Notes under the pieces: generated by a model
What the model saw: the letters and a program-made list of their open reading frames with translations, nothing else
Told to the model about the DNA's origin: nothing
The model's database searches: none
Position numbers and translations under genes: made by a program
Source: Prosopocoilus inquinatus
Taxonomy: Eukaryota > Arthropoda > Insecta > Coleoptera > Lucanidae
Assembly (NCBI GenBank): GCA_036172665.1
Contig: CM069873.1
Location: forward strand, 36,880,001-36,944,000
Direction: 5' to 3'
DNA length: 64,000 nt
Shown: positions 26,039 through 40,200 of the stretch, in pieces
How the letters are laid out: each line of letters starts with the position of its first letter
How positions within the stretch are numbered: the stretch's first letter is position 1

Positions 26039-27348
26039 CGATGGACTCCAGTAACTCTGATGTGATATACGAAGTTTTTGGACGCAGCAGGAGCTGGAAA
26101 TAGTTTTAAACGAAACAACACGCATTAGCGTTGTTCCTGTGATGTATCTAATCGATCCTTACTCATCTATCATGTTATTTGACGTTTGGATGGACTCTAG
26201 TAACTCTGATGTGAGATACGAAGTTTTTGGACGCAGCAGGAGCTGGAAATAGTTTTAAACGAAACAACACGCATTAGCGTTTTTCCTGTGATGTATCTAA
26301 TCGATCCTTATTTATCTATCATGTTATTTGACGTTTCGATGGACTCTAGTAACTCTGATGTAAGATACGAAGTTTTTGCACGCAGCAGGAGCTGGAAATA
26401 GTTTTAAACGAAACAACACGTATTAGCGTTGTTCCTGTGATGTATCTAATCGATCCTTATTTATCTATCATGTTATTTGACGTTTCGATGGACTCTAGTA
26501 ACTCTGATGTGAGATACGAAGTTTTTGGACGCAGCAAGAGCTGGAAATAGTTTTAAACGAAACAACACGTATTAGCGTTGTTCCTGTGATGTATCTAATC
26601 GATCCTTACTCATCTATCATGTTATTTGACGTTTGGATGGACTCCAGTAACTCTGATGTGAGATACAAAGTTCTCGGACGCAGCAGAAGCTGGAAATAGT
26701 TTTGAACGAAACAACACGTATTAATTAGCGTTGTTGTTGTGATGTATCTAATCGATCCTTACTCATCTATCATGTTATTTGACGTTTGGATGGACTCCAG
26801 TAACTCTGATGTGAGATACAAAGTTCTCGGACGCAGCAGAAGCTGGAAATAGTTTTAAACGAAACAACACGCATTAGCGTTGTTCCTGTGATGTATCTAA
26901 TCGATCCTTACTCATCTATCATGTTATTTGACGTTTCGATGGACTCCAGTAACTCTAATGTGAGATACGATATTTTCGGACGCAGCAGAAGCTGGAAATA
27001 GTTTTAAACGAAACAACACGCATTAGCGTTGTTCCTGTGATGTATCTAATCGATCCTTACTCATCTATCATGTTATTTGACGTTTCGATGGACTCTAGTA
27101 ATTCTGATGTGAGATACGAAGTTTTTGGACGCAGCAGGAGCTGGAAATAGTTTTAAACGAAACAACACGTATTAGCGTTGTTCCTGTGATGTATCTAATC
27201 GATCCTTATTTATCAATCATGTTATTTGACGTTTCGATGGACTCTAGTAACTCTGATGTGAGGTACAAAGTTTTCGGACGCAGCAGAAGCTGGAAATAGT
27301 TTTAAATGAAACAACACGCATTAGCGTTGTTCCTGTGATGTATCTAAT
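26039..27348 (+). repeat. Domain B, partial unit before the first GGATCC tag
   Basis: About 8.8 monomers collinear with 35895-37204 at offset 9856, including TGATATACGAAG (26065 and 35921), GCGTTTTTCCTG, TTTTTGCACGC (TTTTTGAACGC in the next unit) and an ATTAATTA expansion at 26720. Confidence 0.88.
26720..26727 (+). other. First of the 4-bp ATTA expansions (ATTAATTA)
   Basis: ACGTATTAGCG becomes ACGTATTAATTAGCG, a 4-bp direct duplication in the loop of dyad 2. Nearby the usual TTGTTCCTG becomes TTGTTGTTG or TTGTTGCTG in some of these monomers. The other copies are listed under the findings. Confidence 0.9.
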
Positions 27349-28920
27349 GGATCCTTACTCATCTATCATGTTATTTGACGTTTCGATGGACTCTAGTAAC
27401 TCTGATGTGAGATACGAAGTTTTTGGACGCAGCAGGAGCTGGAAATAGTTTTAAACGAAACAACACGTATTAGCGTTGTTCCCGTGATGTATCTAATCGA
27501 TCCTTACTCATCTATCATGTTATTTAACGTTTGGATGGACTCCAGTAACTCTGATGTGAGATACAATGTTCTCGGACGCAGCAGAAGCTGGAAATAGTTT
27601 TGAACGAAACAACACGTATTAGCGTTGTTCCTGTGATGTATCTAATCGTTCCATACTCATCTATCATGTTATTTGACGTTTGGATGGACTCCAGTAACTC
27701 TGATGTGAGATACAAAGTTTTCGGACGCAGCAGAAGCTGGAAATAGTTTTAAACGAAACAACACGCATTACCGTTGTTCCTGTGATGTATCTAATCGATC
27801 CTTACTCATCTATCATGTTATTTGGCGTCTCGATGGACTCCAGTAACTCTGATGTGAGATACAAAGTTTTCGGACGCAGCAGAAGCTGGAAATAGTTTTA
27901 ATCGAAACAACACGCATTAGCGTTGTTCCTGTGATGTATCTAATCGATCCTTACTCATCTATCATGTTATTTGACGTTTGGATGGACTCCAGTAGCTCTG
28001 ATGTGAGATACAAAGTTCTCGGACGCAGCAGAAGCTGGAAATAGTTTTGAACGAAACAACACGTATTAATTAGCGTTGTTCCTGTGATGTATCTAATCGA
28101 TCCTTACTCATCTATCATGTTATTTGACGTTTGGATGGACTCCAGTAACTCTGATGTGAGATACAAAGCTTTCGGACGCAGCAGAAGCTGGAAATAGTTT
28201 TGAACGAAACAACACGTATTAGCGTTGTTCCTGTGATGTATCTGATCGATCCTTACTTAGCTACTATGTTATTTGACGCTTCGATGGACTCCAATAACTC
28301 TGATGTGAGATACAAAGTTTTCGGACGCAGCAGAAGCTGGAAATAGTTTTAAACGAAACAACACGCATTACCGTTGTTCCTGTGATGTATCTAATCGATC
28401 CTTACTCATCTATCATGTTATTTGGCGTTTCGATGGACTCCAGAAACTTTGATGTGAGATACGAAGTTCTCGGACGCAGCAGGAGCTGGAAATAGTTTTA
28501 AACGAAACAACATGTTTTAGCGTTGTTCCTGTGATGTATCTAATCGATCCTTACTCATCTATCATTTTATTTGACGTTTGGATGGACTCCAGTAACTCTG
28601 ATGTGAGATACAAAGTTTACGGACGCAGCAGAAGCTGGAAATAGTTTTAAAAGAAACAACACGCATTACCGTTGTTCCTGTGATGTATCTAATCGATCCT
28701 TACTCATCTATCATGTTATTTGGCGTTTCGATGGACTCCAGAAACTTTGATGTGAGATACGAAGTTCTCGGACGCAGCAGGAGCTGGAAATAGTTTTAAA
28801 CGAAACAACACGTTTTAGCGTTGTTCCTGTGATGTATCTAATCGATCCTTATTTATCTATCATGTTATTTGACGTTTCGATGGACTCTAGTAACTCTGAT
28901 GTGAGATACGAAGTTTTTGG

Positions 28921-29790
28921 ACCCAGCAGGAGCTGGAAATAGTTTTAAACGAAACAACACGTATTAGCGTTGTTCCTGTGATGTATATAATCGCTCCTTA
29001 CTTAGCTACTATGTTATTTGACGTTTCGTTGGACTCCAGTAACTCTAATGTGAGATACGAAATTTTCGGACGCAGCAGAAGCTGGAAATAGTTTTAAACG
29101 AAACAACACGTATTAGCGTTGTTCCTGTGATGTATCTAATCGATCCTTACTCATCTATAATGTTATTTGACGTTTGGATGGACTCCAGTAACTGATGTGA
29201 GATACAAAGTTCTCGGACGCAGCAGAAGCTGGAAATAGTTTTGAACGAAACAACACGTATTAGCGTTGTTCCTGTGATGTATCTAATCGATCCTTACTTA
29301 TCTATCATGTTATCTGACGTTTGGATGGACTCCAGTAACTCTGATGTGAGATACAATGTTTTCGGACGCAGCAGAAGCTGGAGATAGTTTTAAACGAAAC
29401 AACACGTATTAGCGTTGTTCCTGTGATGTATCTAATCGATCCTTATTTATCTATCATGTTATTTGACGTTTCGATGGACTCTAGTAACTCTGATGTGAGA
29501 TACGAAGTTTTTGGACCCAGCAGGAGCTGGAAATAGTTTTAAACGAAACAACACGTATTAGCGTTGTTCCTGTGATGTATATAATCGCTCCTTACTTAGC
29601 TACTATGTTATTTGACGTTTCGTTGGACTCCAGTAACTCTAATGTGAGATACGAAATTTTCGGACGCAGCAGAAGCTGGAAATAGTTTTAAACGAAACAA
29701 CACGTATTAGCGTTGTTCCTGTGATGTATCTAATCGATCCTTACTCATCTATCATGTTATTTGACGTTTGGATGGACTCCAGTAACTGAT
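28921..29790 (+). repeat. Internal tandem duplication in B1, period 594 bp (4 monomers)
   Basis: ACCCAGCAGGAGC at 28921 and 29515 are 594 bp apart (4 x 149 minus 2). Both copies continue with GTATATAATCGCTCC, GTTTCGTTGG and AGTAACTGATG before diverging near 29,890. B2 (38777/39371) and B3 retain the pattern, so it predates duplication of the long unit. Confidence 0.88.
29024..29040 (+). other. Partial CENP-B-box-like motif (TTTCGTTGGACTCCAGT)
   Basis: Against the known CENP-B box core nTTCGnnnnAnnCGGGn, this 17-mer has TTCG and the central A in place and CCAG where CGGG is expected, so 7 of 9 core bases match. The first ten bases fit YTTCGTTGGA fully. Matching copies start at 29618, 38880, 39474, 48291, 48885 and 59482. 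The much commoner TTTCGATGGA differs by one base at a non-core position. A match of this size can arise by chance. Confidence 0.2.
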
Positions 29791-32700
29791 GTGAGATACA
29801 AAGTTCTCGGACGCAGCAGAAGCTGGAAATAGTTTTGAACGAAACAACACGTATTAGCGTTGTTCCTGTGATGTATCTAATCGATCCTTACTCATCTATC
29901 ATGTTATTTGGCGTTTCGATGGACTCCAGTAACTCTGATGTGAGATACAAAGTTTTCGGACGCAGCAGTAGCTGGAAATAGTTTTGAACGAAACAACACG
30001 TATTAGCGTTGTTCCTGTGATGTATCTAATCGATCCTTACTTAGCTACTATGTTATTTGACGTTTCGATGGACTCCAATATCTCTGATGTGAGATACAAA
30101 GTTTTCGGACGCAGCAGAAGCTGGAAATAGTTTTAAACGAAACAACACGAATTAGCGTTGTTCCTGTGATGTATCTAATCGATCCTTACTCAACTATCAT
30201 TATATTTGACGTTTGGATGGACTACAGTAACTCTGACGTGAGATACAAAGTTTACGGACGCAGCAGAAGCTGGAAATAGTTTTAAACGAAACAACACGCA
30301 TTAGCGTTGTTCCTGTGATGTATCTATTCGATCCTTACTCATCTATCATGTTATTTGGCGTTTCGATGGGCTCCAGTAACTCTGATGTGAGACACAAAGT
30401 TCTCGGACGCAGCTGAAGCTAGAAATAGTTTTAAACGAAACAACACGCATTAGCGTTGTTCCTGTGATGTATTTAATCGATCCTTACTCATCTATCATGT
30501 TATTTGACGTTTGAATGGACTCCAGTAACTCTGATGTGAGATACAAAGTTCTCGGACGCAGCAGAAGCTGGAAATAGTTTTGAACGAAACAACACGTATT
30601 AGCGTTGTTCCTGTGATGTATCTAATCGATCCTTATTTATCTATCATGTCATTTGACGTTTCGATGCACTCTAGTAACTCTGATGTGAGATACGAAGTTT
30701 TTGGACGCAGCAGGAGCTGGAAATAGTTTTAAACGAAACAACACGTATTAGCGTTGTTCCTGTGATGTATCTAATCGATCCTTACTCATCTATCATGTTA
30801 TTTGACGTTTGGATGGACTCCAGTAACTCTGATGTGAGATACAAAGTTCTCGGACGCAGCAGAAGCTGGAAATAATTTTGAACGAAACAACACGTATTAG
30901 CGTTGTTCCTGTGATGTATCTAATCGATCCTTACTCATCTATCATGTTATTTGACGTTTGGATGGACTCCAGTAACTCTGATGTGAGATACAAAGTTTTC
31001 GGACGCAGCAGAAGCTGGAAATAGTTTTAAACGAAACAACACGCATTACCGTTGTTCCTGTGATGTATCTAATCGATCCTTACTCATCTATCATGTTATT
31101 TGGCGTCTCGATGGACTCCAGTAACTCTGATGTGAGATACAAAGGTTTCGGACGCAGCAGAAGCTGGAAATAGTTTTAAACGAAACAACACGCATTAGCG
31201 TTGTTCCTGTGATGTATCTAATCGATCCTTACTCATCTATCATGTTATTTGACGTTTCGATGGACTTTAGTAACTCTGATGTGAGATATGAAGTTTTTGG
31301 ACGCAGCAGGAGCTGGAAATAGTTTTAAACGAAACAACACGTATTAGCGTTGTTCCTGTGATGTATCTAATCGATCCTTATTTATCTATCATGTCATTTG
31401 ACGTTTCGATGCACTCTAGTAACTCTGATGTGAGATACGAAGTTTTTGGAAGCAGCAGGAGCTGGAAATAGTTTTAAACGAAACAACACGTATTAGCGTT
31501 GTTCCTGTGATGTATCTAATCGATCCTTATTTATTTATCATGTTATTTGACGTATCGATGGACTCTAGTAACTCTGATGTGAGATACGAAGTTTTTGGGC
31601 GCAGCAGGAGCTGGAAATAGTTTTAAACGAAGCAACACGTATTAGCGTTGTTCCTGTGATGTATCTGATAGATCCTTACTTAGCTACTATGTTATTTGAC
31701 GTTTCGATGGACTCCAGTAACTCTAATGTGAGATACGAAAAATTTTCGGACGCAGCAGAAGCTGGAAATAGTTTTAAACGAAACAACACGCATTAGCGTT
31801 GTTCCTGTGATGTATCAAATCGATCCTTACTCATCTATCATATTATTTGACGTTTGAATGGACTCCAGTAACTCTGATGTGAGATACAAAGTTCTCGGAC
31901 GCAGAAGAAGCTGGAAATAGTTTTGAACGAAACAACACGTATTAGCGTTGTTCCTGTGATGTATCTAATCGATCCTTACTTATCTACTATGTTATTTGAC
32001 ATTTCGATGGACTCCAGTAACTCTGATGTGAGAGACGAAATTTTCGAACGCAGCAGAATCTGGAAATAGTTTTAATTGAAACAACACGCATTAGCGTTGT
32101 TCCTGTGATGTATCTAATCGATCCTTACTCATCTATCATGTTATTTGACGTTTCGATGAACTCTAGTAACTCTGATGTGAGATACGAAGTTTTTGGACGC
32201 AGCAGGAGCTGGAAATAGTTTTAAACGAAACAACACGTATTAGCGTTGTTCCTGTGATGTATCTAATCGATCCTTACTCATCTATCATGTTATTTGACGT
32301 TTGGATGGACTCCAGTTCCTCTGATGTGAGATACAAAGTTCTCGGACGCAGCAGAAGCTGGAAATAGTTTTAAACGAAACAACACGCATTAGCGTTGTTC
32401 CTGTGATGTATCTAATCGATCCTTACTCATCTATCATGTTATTTGGCGTTTCGATGGACTCCAGTAACTCTGATGTGAGATACGAAGTTTTTGGACGCAG
32501 CAGGAGCTGGAAATAGTTTTAAACGAAACATCACGCATTAGCGTTGTTCCTGTGATGTATCTAATCGATCCTTACTCATCTATCATGTTATTTGACGTTT
32601 GGATGGACTCTAGTAACTCTGATGTGAGATACGAAGTTTTTGGACGCAGCAGGAGCTGGAAATAGTTTTAAACGAAACAACACGCATTAGCGTTTTTCCT

Positions 32701-32957
32701 GTGATGTATCTAATCGATCCTTATTTATCTATCATGTTATTTGACGTTTCGATGGACTCTAGTAACTCTGATGTAAGATACGAAGTTTTTGGGCGCAGCA
32801 GGAGCTGGAAATAGTTTTAAACGAAGCAACACGTATTAGCGTTTTTCCTGTGATGTATCTAATCGATCCTTATTTATCTATCATGTTATTTGACGTTTCG
32901 ATGGACTCTAGTAACTCTGATGTAAGATACGAAGTTTTTGGACGCAGCAGGAGCTGG

Positions 32958-35655
32958 AAATAGTTTTAAACGAAACAACACGTATTAGCGTTGTTCCTGT
33001 GATGTATCTAATCGATCCTTATTTATCTATCATGTTATTTGACGTTTCGATGGACTCTAGTAACTCTGATGTGAGATACGAAGTTTTTGGACGAAGCAAG
33101 AGCTGGAAATAGTTTTAAGCGAAACAACACGTATTAGCGTTGTTCCTGTGATGTATCTAATCGATCCTTACTCATCTATCATGTTATTTGACGTTTGGAT
33201 GGACTCCAGTAACTCTGATGTGAGATACAAAGTTCTCGGACGCAGCAGAAGCTGGAAATAGTTTTGAACGAAACAACACGTATTAATTAGCGTTGTTGCT
33301 GTGATGTATCTAATCGATCCTTACTCATCTATCATGTTATTTGACGTTTGGATGGACTCCAGTAACTCTGATGTGAGATACAAAGTTCTCGGACGCAGCA
33401 GAAGCTGGAAATAGTTTTGAACGAAACAACACGTATTACTTAGCGTTGTTGCTGTGATGTATCTAATCGATCCTTACTCATCTATCATGTTATTTGACGT
33501 TTGGATGGACTCCAGTAACTCTGATGTGAGATACAAAGTTCTCGGACGCAGCAGAAGCTGGAAATAGTTTTAAACGAAACAACACGCATTAGCGTTGTTC
33601 CTGTGATGTATCTAATCGATCCTTACTCATCTATCATGTTATTTGACGTTTCGATGGACTCCAGTATCTCTAATGTGAGATACGATATTTTCGGGCGCAG
33701 CAGAAGCTGGAAATAGTTTTAAACGAAACAACACGCATTAGCGTTGTTCCTGTGATGTATCTAATCGATTCTTACTCATCTATCATGTTATTTGACGTTT
33801 GGATGGACTCCAGTAACTCTGATGTGAGATACAAAGTTCTCGGACGCAGCAGAAGCTGGAAATAGTTTTAAACGAAACAACACGCATTAGCGTTGTTCCT
33901 GTGATGTATCTAATCGATCCTTACTCATCTATCATGTTATTTGACGTTTCGATGGACTCCAGTAACTCTAATGTGAGATACGATATTTTCGGACGCAGCA
34001 GAATCTGGAAATAGTTTTAAACGAAACAACACGCATTAGCGTTGTTCCTGTGATGTATCTAATCGATCCTTACTCATCTATCATGTTATTTGACGTTTCG
34101 ATGGACTCTAGTAATTCTGATGTGAGATACGAAGTTTTTGGACGCAGCAGGAGCTGGAAATAGTTTTAAACGAAACAACACGTATTAGCGTTGTTCCTGT
34201 GATGTATCTAATCGATCCTTATTTATCAATCATGTTATTTGACGTTTCGATGGACTCTAGTAACTCTGATGTGAGAGACGAAATTTTCGAACGCAGCAGA
34301 ATCTGGAAATAGTTTTAAACGAAACAACACGTATTAGCGTTGTTCCTGTGATGTATCTAATCGATCCTTATTTATCTATCATGTTATTTGACGTTTCGAT
34401 GGACTCTAGTAACTCTGATGTGAGATACGAAGTTTTTGGACGAAGCAAGAGCTGGAAATAGTTTTAAGCGAAACAACACGTATTAGCGTTGTTCCTGTGA
34501 TGTATCTAATCGATCCTTACTCATCTATCATGTTATTTGACGTTTGGATGGACTCCAGTAACTCTGATGTGAGATACAAAGTTCTCGGACGCAGCAGAAG
34601 CTGGAAATAGTTTTGAACGAAACAACACGTATTAATTAGCGTTGTTGCTGTGATGTATCTAATCGATCCTTACTCATCTATCATGTTATTTGACGTTTGG
34701 ATGGACTCCAGTAACTCTGATGTGAGATACAAAGTTCTCGGACGCAGCAGAAGCTGGAAATAGTTTTGAACGAAACAACACGTATTACTTAGCGTTGTTG
34801 CTGTGATGTATCTAATCGATCCTTACTCATCTATCATGTTATTTGACGTTTGGATGGACTCCAGTAACTCTGATGTGAGATACAAAGTTCTCGGACGCAG
34901 CAGAAGCTGGAAATAGTTTTAAACGAAACAACACGCATTAGCGTTGTTCCTGTGATGTATCTAATCGATCCTTACTCATCTATCATGTTATTTGACGTTT
35001 CGATGGACTCCAGTATCTCTAATGTGAGATACGATATTTTCGGGCGCAGCAGAAGCTGGAAATAGTTTTAAACGAAACAACACGCATTAGCGTTGTTCCT
35101 GTGATGTATCTAATCGATTCTTACTCATCTATCATGTTATTTGACGTTTGGATGGACTCCAGTAACTCTGATGTGAGATACAAAGTTCTCGGACGCAGCA
35201 GAAGCTGGAAATAGTTTTAAACGAAACAACACGCATTAGCGTTGTTCCTGTGATGTATCTAATCGATCCTTACTCATCTATCATGTTATTTGACGTTTCG
35301 ATGGACTCCAGTAACTCTAATGTGAGATACGATATTTTCGGACGCAGCAGAATCTGGAAATAGTTTTAAACGAAACAACACGCATTAGCGTTGTTCCTGT
35401 GATGTATCTAATCGATCCTTACTCATCTATCATGTTATTTGACGTTTCGATGGACTCTAGTAATTCTGATGTGAGATACGAAGTTTTTGGACGCAGCAGG
35501 AGCTGGAAATAGTTTTAAACGAAACAACACGTATTAGCGTTGTTCCTGTGATGTATCTAATCGATCCTTATTTATCAATCATGTTATTTGACGTTTCGAT
35601 GGACTCTAGTAACTCTGATGTGACATACGAAGTTTTTGGGCGCAGCAGGAGCTGG
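32958..35655 (+). repeat. Internal tandem duplication in B1, 2 x 1349 bp (9 monomers)
   Basis: ACGAAGCAAGAGC occurs at 33091 and 34440, 1349 bp apart (9 x 149 plus two 4-bp expansions). Each copy carries ATTAATTA, then ATTACTTA one monomer later, then TACGATATTTTCGGGCG. The junction monomer near 34270-34306 (GAGAGACGAAATTTTCG, GAATCTGG) resembles one near 32030, so the exchange was not simple. The boundaries are approximate. Confidence 0.82.
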
Positions 35656-37204
35656 AAATAGTTTTAAACGAAACAACAAGCATTAGCGTTGTTCCTGTGA
35701 TGTATCTAATCGATCCTTACTCATCTATCATGTTATTTGACGTTTGAATGGACTCCAGTATCTCTGATGTGAGATACAAAGTTCTCGGACGCAGCAGAAG
35801 CTGGAAATAGTTTTGAACGAAACAACACGTATTAGCGTTGTTCCTGTGATGTATCTAATCGATCCTTACTCATCTATCATGTTATTTGACGTTTCGATGG
35901 ACTCCAGTAACTCTGATGTGATATACGAAGTTTTTGGACGCAGCAGGAGCTGGAAATAGTTTTAAACGAAACAACACGCATTAGCGTTGTTCCTGTGATG
36001 TATCTAATCGATCCTTACTCATCTATCATGTTATTTGACGTTTGGATGGACTCTAGTAACTCTGATGTGAGATACGAAGTTTTTGGACGCAGCAGGAGCT
36101 GGAAATAGTTTTAAACGAAACAACACGCATTAGCGTTTTTCCTGTGATGTATCTAATCGATCCTTATTTATCTATCATGTTATTTGACGTTTCGATGGAC
36201 TCTAGTAACTCTGATGTAAGATACGAAGTTTTTGAACGCAGCAGGAGCTGGAAATAGTTTTAAACGAAACAACACGTATTAGCGTTGTTCCTGTGATGTA
36301 TCTAATCGATCCTTATTTATCTATCATGTTATTTGACGTTTCGATGGACTCTAGTAACTCTGATGTGAGATACGAAGTTTTTGGACGCAGCAAGAGCTGG
36401 AAATAGTTTTAAACGAAACAACACGTATTAGCGTTGTTCCTGTGATGTATCTAATCGATCCTTACTCATCTATCATGTTATTTGACGTTTGGATGGACTC
36501 CAGTAACTCTGATGTGAGATACAAAGTTCTCGGACGCAGCAGAAGCTGGAAATAGTTTTGAACGAAACAACACGTATTAATTAGCGTTGTTGTTGTGATG
36601 TATCTAATCGATCCTTACTCATCTATCATGTTATTTGACGTTTGGATGGACTCCAGTAACTCTGATGTGAGATACAAAGTTCTCGGACGCAGCAGAAGCT
36701 GGAAATAGTTTTAAACGAAACAACACGCATTAGCGTTGTTCCTGTGATGTATCTAATCGATCCTTACTCATCTATCATGTTATTTGACGTTTCGATGGAC
36801 TCCAGTAACTCTAATGTGAGATACGATATTTTCGGACGCAGCAGAAGCTGGAAATAGTTTTAAACGAAACAACACGCATTAGCGTTGTTCCTGTGATGTA
36901 TCTAATCGATCCTTACTCATCTATCATGTTATTTGACGTTTCGATGGACTCTAGTAATTCTGATGTGAGATACGAAGTTTTTGGACGCAGCAGGAGCTGG
37001 AAATAGTTTTAAACGAAACAACACGTATTAGCGTTGTTCCTGTGATGTATCTAATCGATCCTTATTTATCAATCATGTTATTTGACGTTTCGATGGACTC
37101 TAGTAACTCTGATGTGAGGTACAAAGTTTTCGGACGCAGCAGAAGCTGGAAATAGTTTTAAATGAAACAACACGCATTAGCGTTGTTCCTGTGATGTATC
37201 TAAT

Positions 37205-40200
37205 GGATCCTTACTCATCTATCATGTTATTTGACGTTTCGATGGACTCTAGTAACTCTGATGTGAGATACGAAGTTTTTGGACGCAGCAGGAGCTGGAA
37301 ATAGTTTTAAACGAAACAACACGTATTAGCGTTGTTCCCGTGATGTATCTAATCGATCCTTACTCATCTATCATGTTATTTAACGTTTGGATGGACTCCA
37401 GTAACTCTGATGTGAGATACAATGTTCTCGGACGCAGCAGAAACTGGAAATAGTTTTGAACGAAACAACACGTATTAGCGTTGTTCCTGTGATGTATCTA
37501 ATCGTTCCATACTCATCTATCATGTTATTTGACGTTTGGATGGACTCCAGTAACTCTGATGTGAGATACAAAGTTTTCGGACGCAGCAGAAGCTGGAAAT
37601 AGTTTTAAACGAAACAACACGCATTACCGTTGTTCCTGTGATGTATCTAATCGATCCTTACTCATCTATCATGTTATTTGGCGTCTCGATGGACTCCAGT
37701 AACTCTGATGTGAGATACAAAGTTTTCGGACGCAGCAGAAGCTGGAAATAGTTTTAATCGAAACAACACGCATTAGCGTTGTTCCTGTGATGTATCTAAT
37801 CGATCCTTACTCATCTATCATGTTATTTGACGTTTGGATGGACTCCAGTAGCTCTGATGTGAGATACAAAGTTCTCGGACGCAGCAGAAGCTGGAAATAG
37901 TTTTGAACGAAACAACACGTATTAATTAGCGTTGTTCCTGTGATGTATCTAATCGATCCTTACTCATCTATCATGTTATTTGACGTTTGGATGGACTCCA
38001 GTAACTCTGATGTGAGATACAAAGCTTTCGGACGCAGCAGAAGCTGGAAATAGTTTTGAACGAAACAACACGTATTAGCGTTGTTCCTGTGATGTATCTG
38101 ATCGATCCTTACTTAGCTACTATGTTATTTGACGCTTCGATGGACTCCAATAACTCTGATGTGAGATACAAAGTTTTCGGACGCAGCAGAAGCTGGAAAT
38201 AGTTTTAAACGAAACAACACGCATTACCGTTGTTCCTGTGATGTATCTAATCGATCCTTACTCATCTATCATGTTATTTGGCGTTTCGATGGACTCCAGA
38301 AACTTTGATGTGAGATACGAAGTTCTCGGACGCAGCAGGAGCTGGAAATAGTTTTAAACGAAACAACACGTTTTAGCGTTGTTCCTGTGATGTATCTAAT
38401 CGATCCTTACTCATCTATCATTTTATTTGACGTTTGGATGGACTCCAGTAACTCTGATGTGAGATACAAAGTTTACGGACGCAGCAGAAGCTGGAAATAG
38501 TTTTAAAAGAAACAACACGCATTACCGTTGTTCCTGTGATGTATCTAATCGATCCTTACTCATCTATCATGTTATTTGGCGTTTCGATGGACTCCAGAAA
38601 CTTTGATGTGAGATACGAAGTTCTCGGACGCAGCAGGAGCTGGAAATAGTTTTAAACGAAACAACACGTTTTAGCGTTGTTCCTGTGATGTATCTAATCG
38701 ATCCTTATTTATCTATCATGTTATTTGACGTTTCGATGGACTCTAGTAACTCTGATGTGAGATACGAAGTTTTTGGACCCAGCAGGAGCTGGAAATAGTT
38801 TTAAACGAAACAACACGTATTAGCGTTGTTCCTGTGATGTATATAATCGCTCCTTACTTAGCTACTATGTTATTTGACGTTTCGTTGGACTCCAGTAACT
38901 CTAATGTGAGATACGAAATTTTCGGACGCAGCAGAAGCTGGAAATAGTTTTAAACGAAACAACACGTATTAGCGTTGTTCCTGTGATGTATCTAATCGAT
39001 CCTTACTCATCTATAATGTTATTTGACGTTTGGATGGACTCCAGTAACTGATGTGAGATACAAAGTTCTCGGACGCAGCAGAAGCTGGAAATAGTTTTGA
39101 ACGAAACAACACGTATTAGCGTTGTTCCTGTGATGTATCTAATCGATCCTTACTTATCTATCATGTTATCTGACGTTTGGATGGACTCCAGTAACTCTGA
39201 TGTGAGATACAATGTTTTCGGACGCAGCAGAAGCTGGAGATAGTTTTAAACGAAACAACACGTATTAGCGTTGTTCCTGTGATGTATCTAATCGATCCTT
39301 ATTTATCTATCATGTTATTTGACGTTTCGATGGACTCTAGTAACTCTGATGTGAGATACGAAGTTTTTGGACCCAGCAGGAGCTGGAAATAGTTTTAAAC
39401 GAAACAACACGTATTAGCGTTGTTCCTGTGATGTATATAATCGCTCCTTACTTAGCTACTATGTTATTTGACGTTTCGTTGGACTCCAGTAACTCTAATG
39501 TGAGATACGAAATTTTCGGACGCAGCAGAAGCTGGAAATAGTTTTAAACGAAACAACACGTATTAGCGTTGTTCCTGTGATGTATCTAATCGATCCTTAC
39601 TCATCTATCATGTTATTTGACGTTTGGATGGACTCCAGTAACTGATGTGAGATACAAAGTTCTCGGACGCAGCAGAAGCTGGAAATAGTTTTGAACGAAA
39701 CAACACGTATTAGCGTTGTTCCTGTGATGTATCTAATCGATCCTTACTCATCTATCATGTTATTTGGCGTTTCGATGGACTCCAGTAACTCTGATGTGAG
39801 ATACAAAGTTTTCGGACGCAGCAGTAGCTGGAAATAGTTTTGAACGAAACAACACGTATTAGCGTTGTTCCTGTGATGTATCTAATCGATCCTTACTTAG
39901 CTACTATGTTATTTGACGTTTCGATGGACTCCAATATCTCTGATGTGAGATACAAAGTTTTCGGACGCAGCAGAAGCTGGAAATAGTTTTAAACGAAACA
40001 ACACGCATTAGCGTTGTTCCTGTGATGTATCTAATCGATCCTTACTCAACTATCATTATATTTGACGTTTGGATGGACTACAGTAACTCTGACGTGAGAT
40101 ACAAAGTTTACGGACGCAGCAGAAGCTGGAAATAGTTTTAAACGAAACAACACGCATTAGCGTTGTTCCTGTGATGTATCTATTCGATCCTTACTCATCT

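Larger units (their letters stand above)
27349..37204 (+). repeat. Domain B HOR unit B1 (66 monomers, 9856 bp)
   Basis: 9856 equals 66 x 149 plus 22. The 22 bp are fully explained by six 4-bp expansions (28065, 33282, 33435, 34631, 34784, 36576), two 2-bp losses (AGTAACTGATG near 29191 and 29783) and one 2-bp gain (GAAAAATTTTCGG near 31738). It contains internal tandem duplications of about 4 and 9 monomers, listed separately. Confidence 0.93.

Noticed and set aside
27524..27715. 63-codon minus-strand reading frame, repeated at 37380, 47089, 53948 and 56340
   Set aside because: It begins at TTG (reverse of CAA in ATACAA), not ATG, and ends at the stop made by the TATTTAACG variant. It spans about 1.3 monomers and recurs only because the domain-B unit recurs. 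There is no ribosome-binding context, and a 149-bp period shifts frame every monomer.
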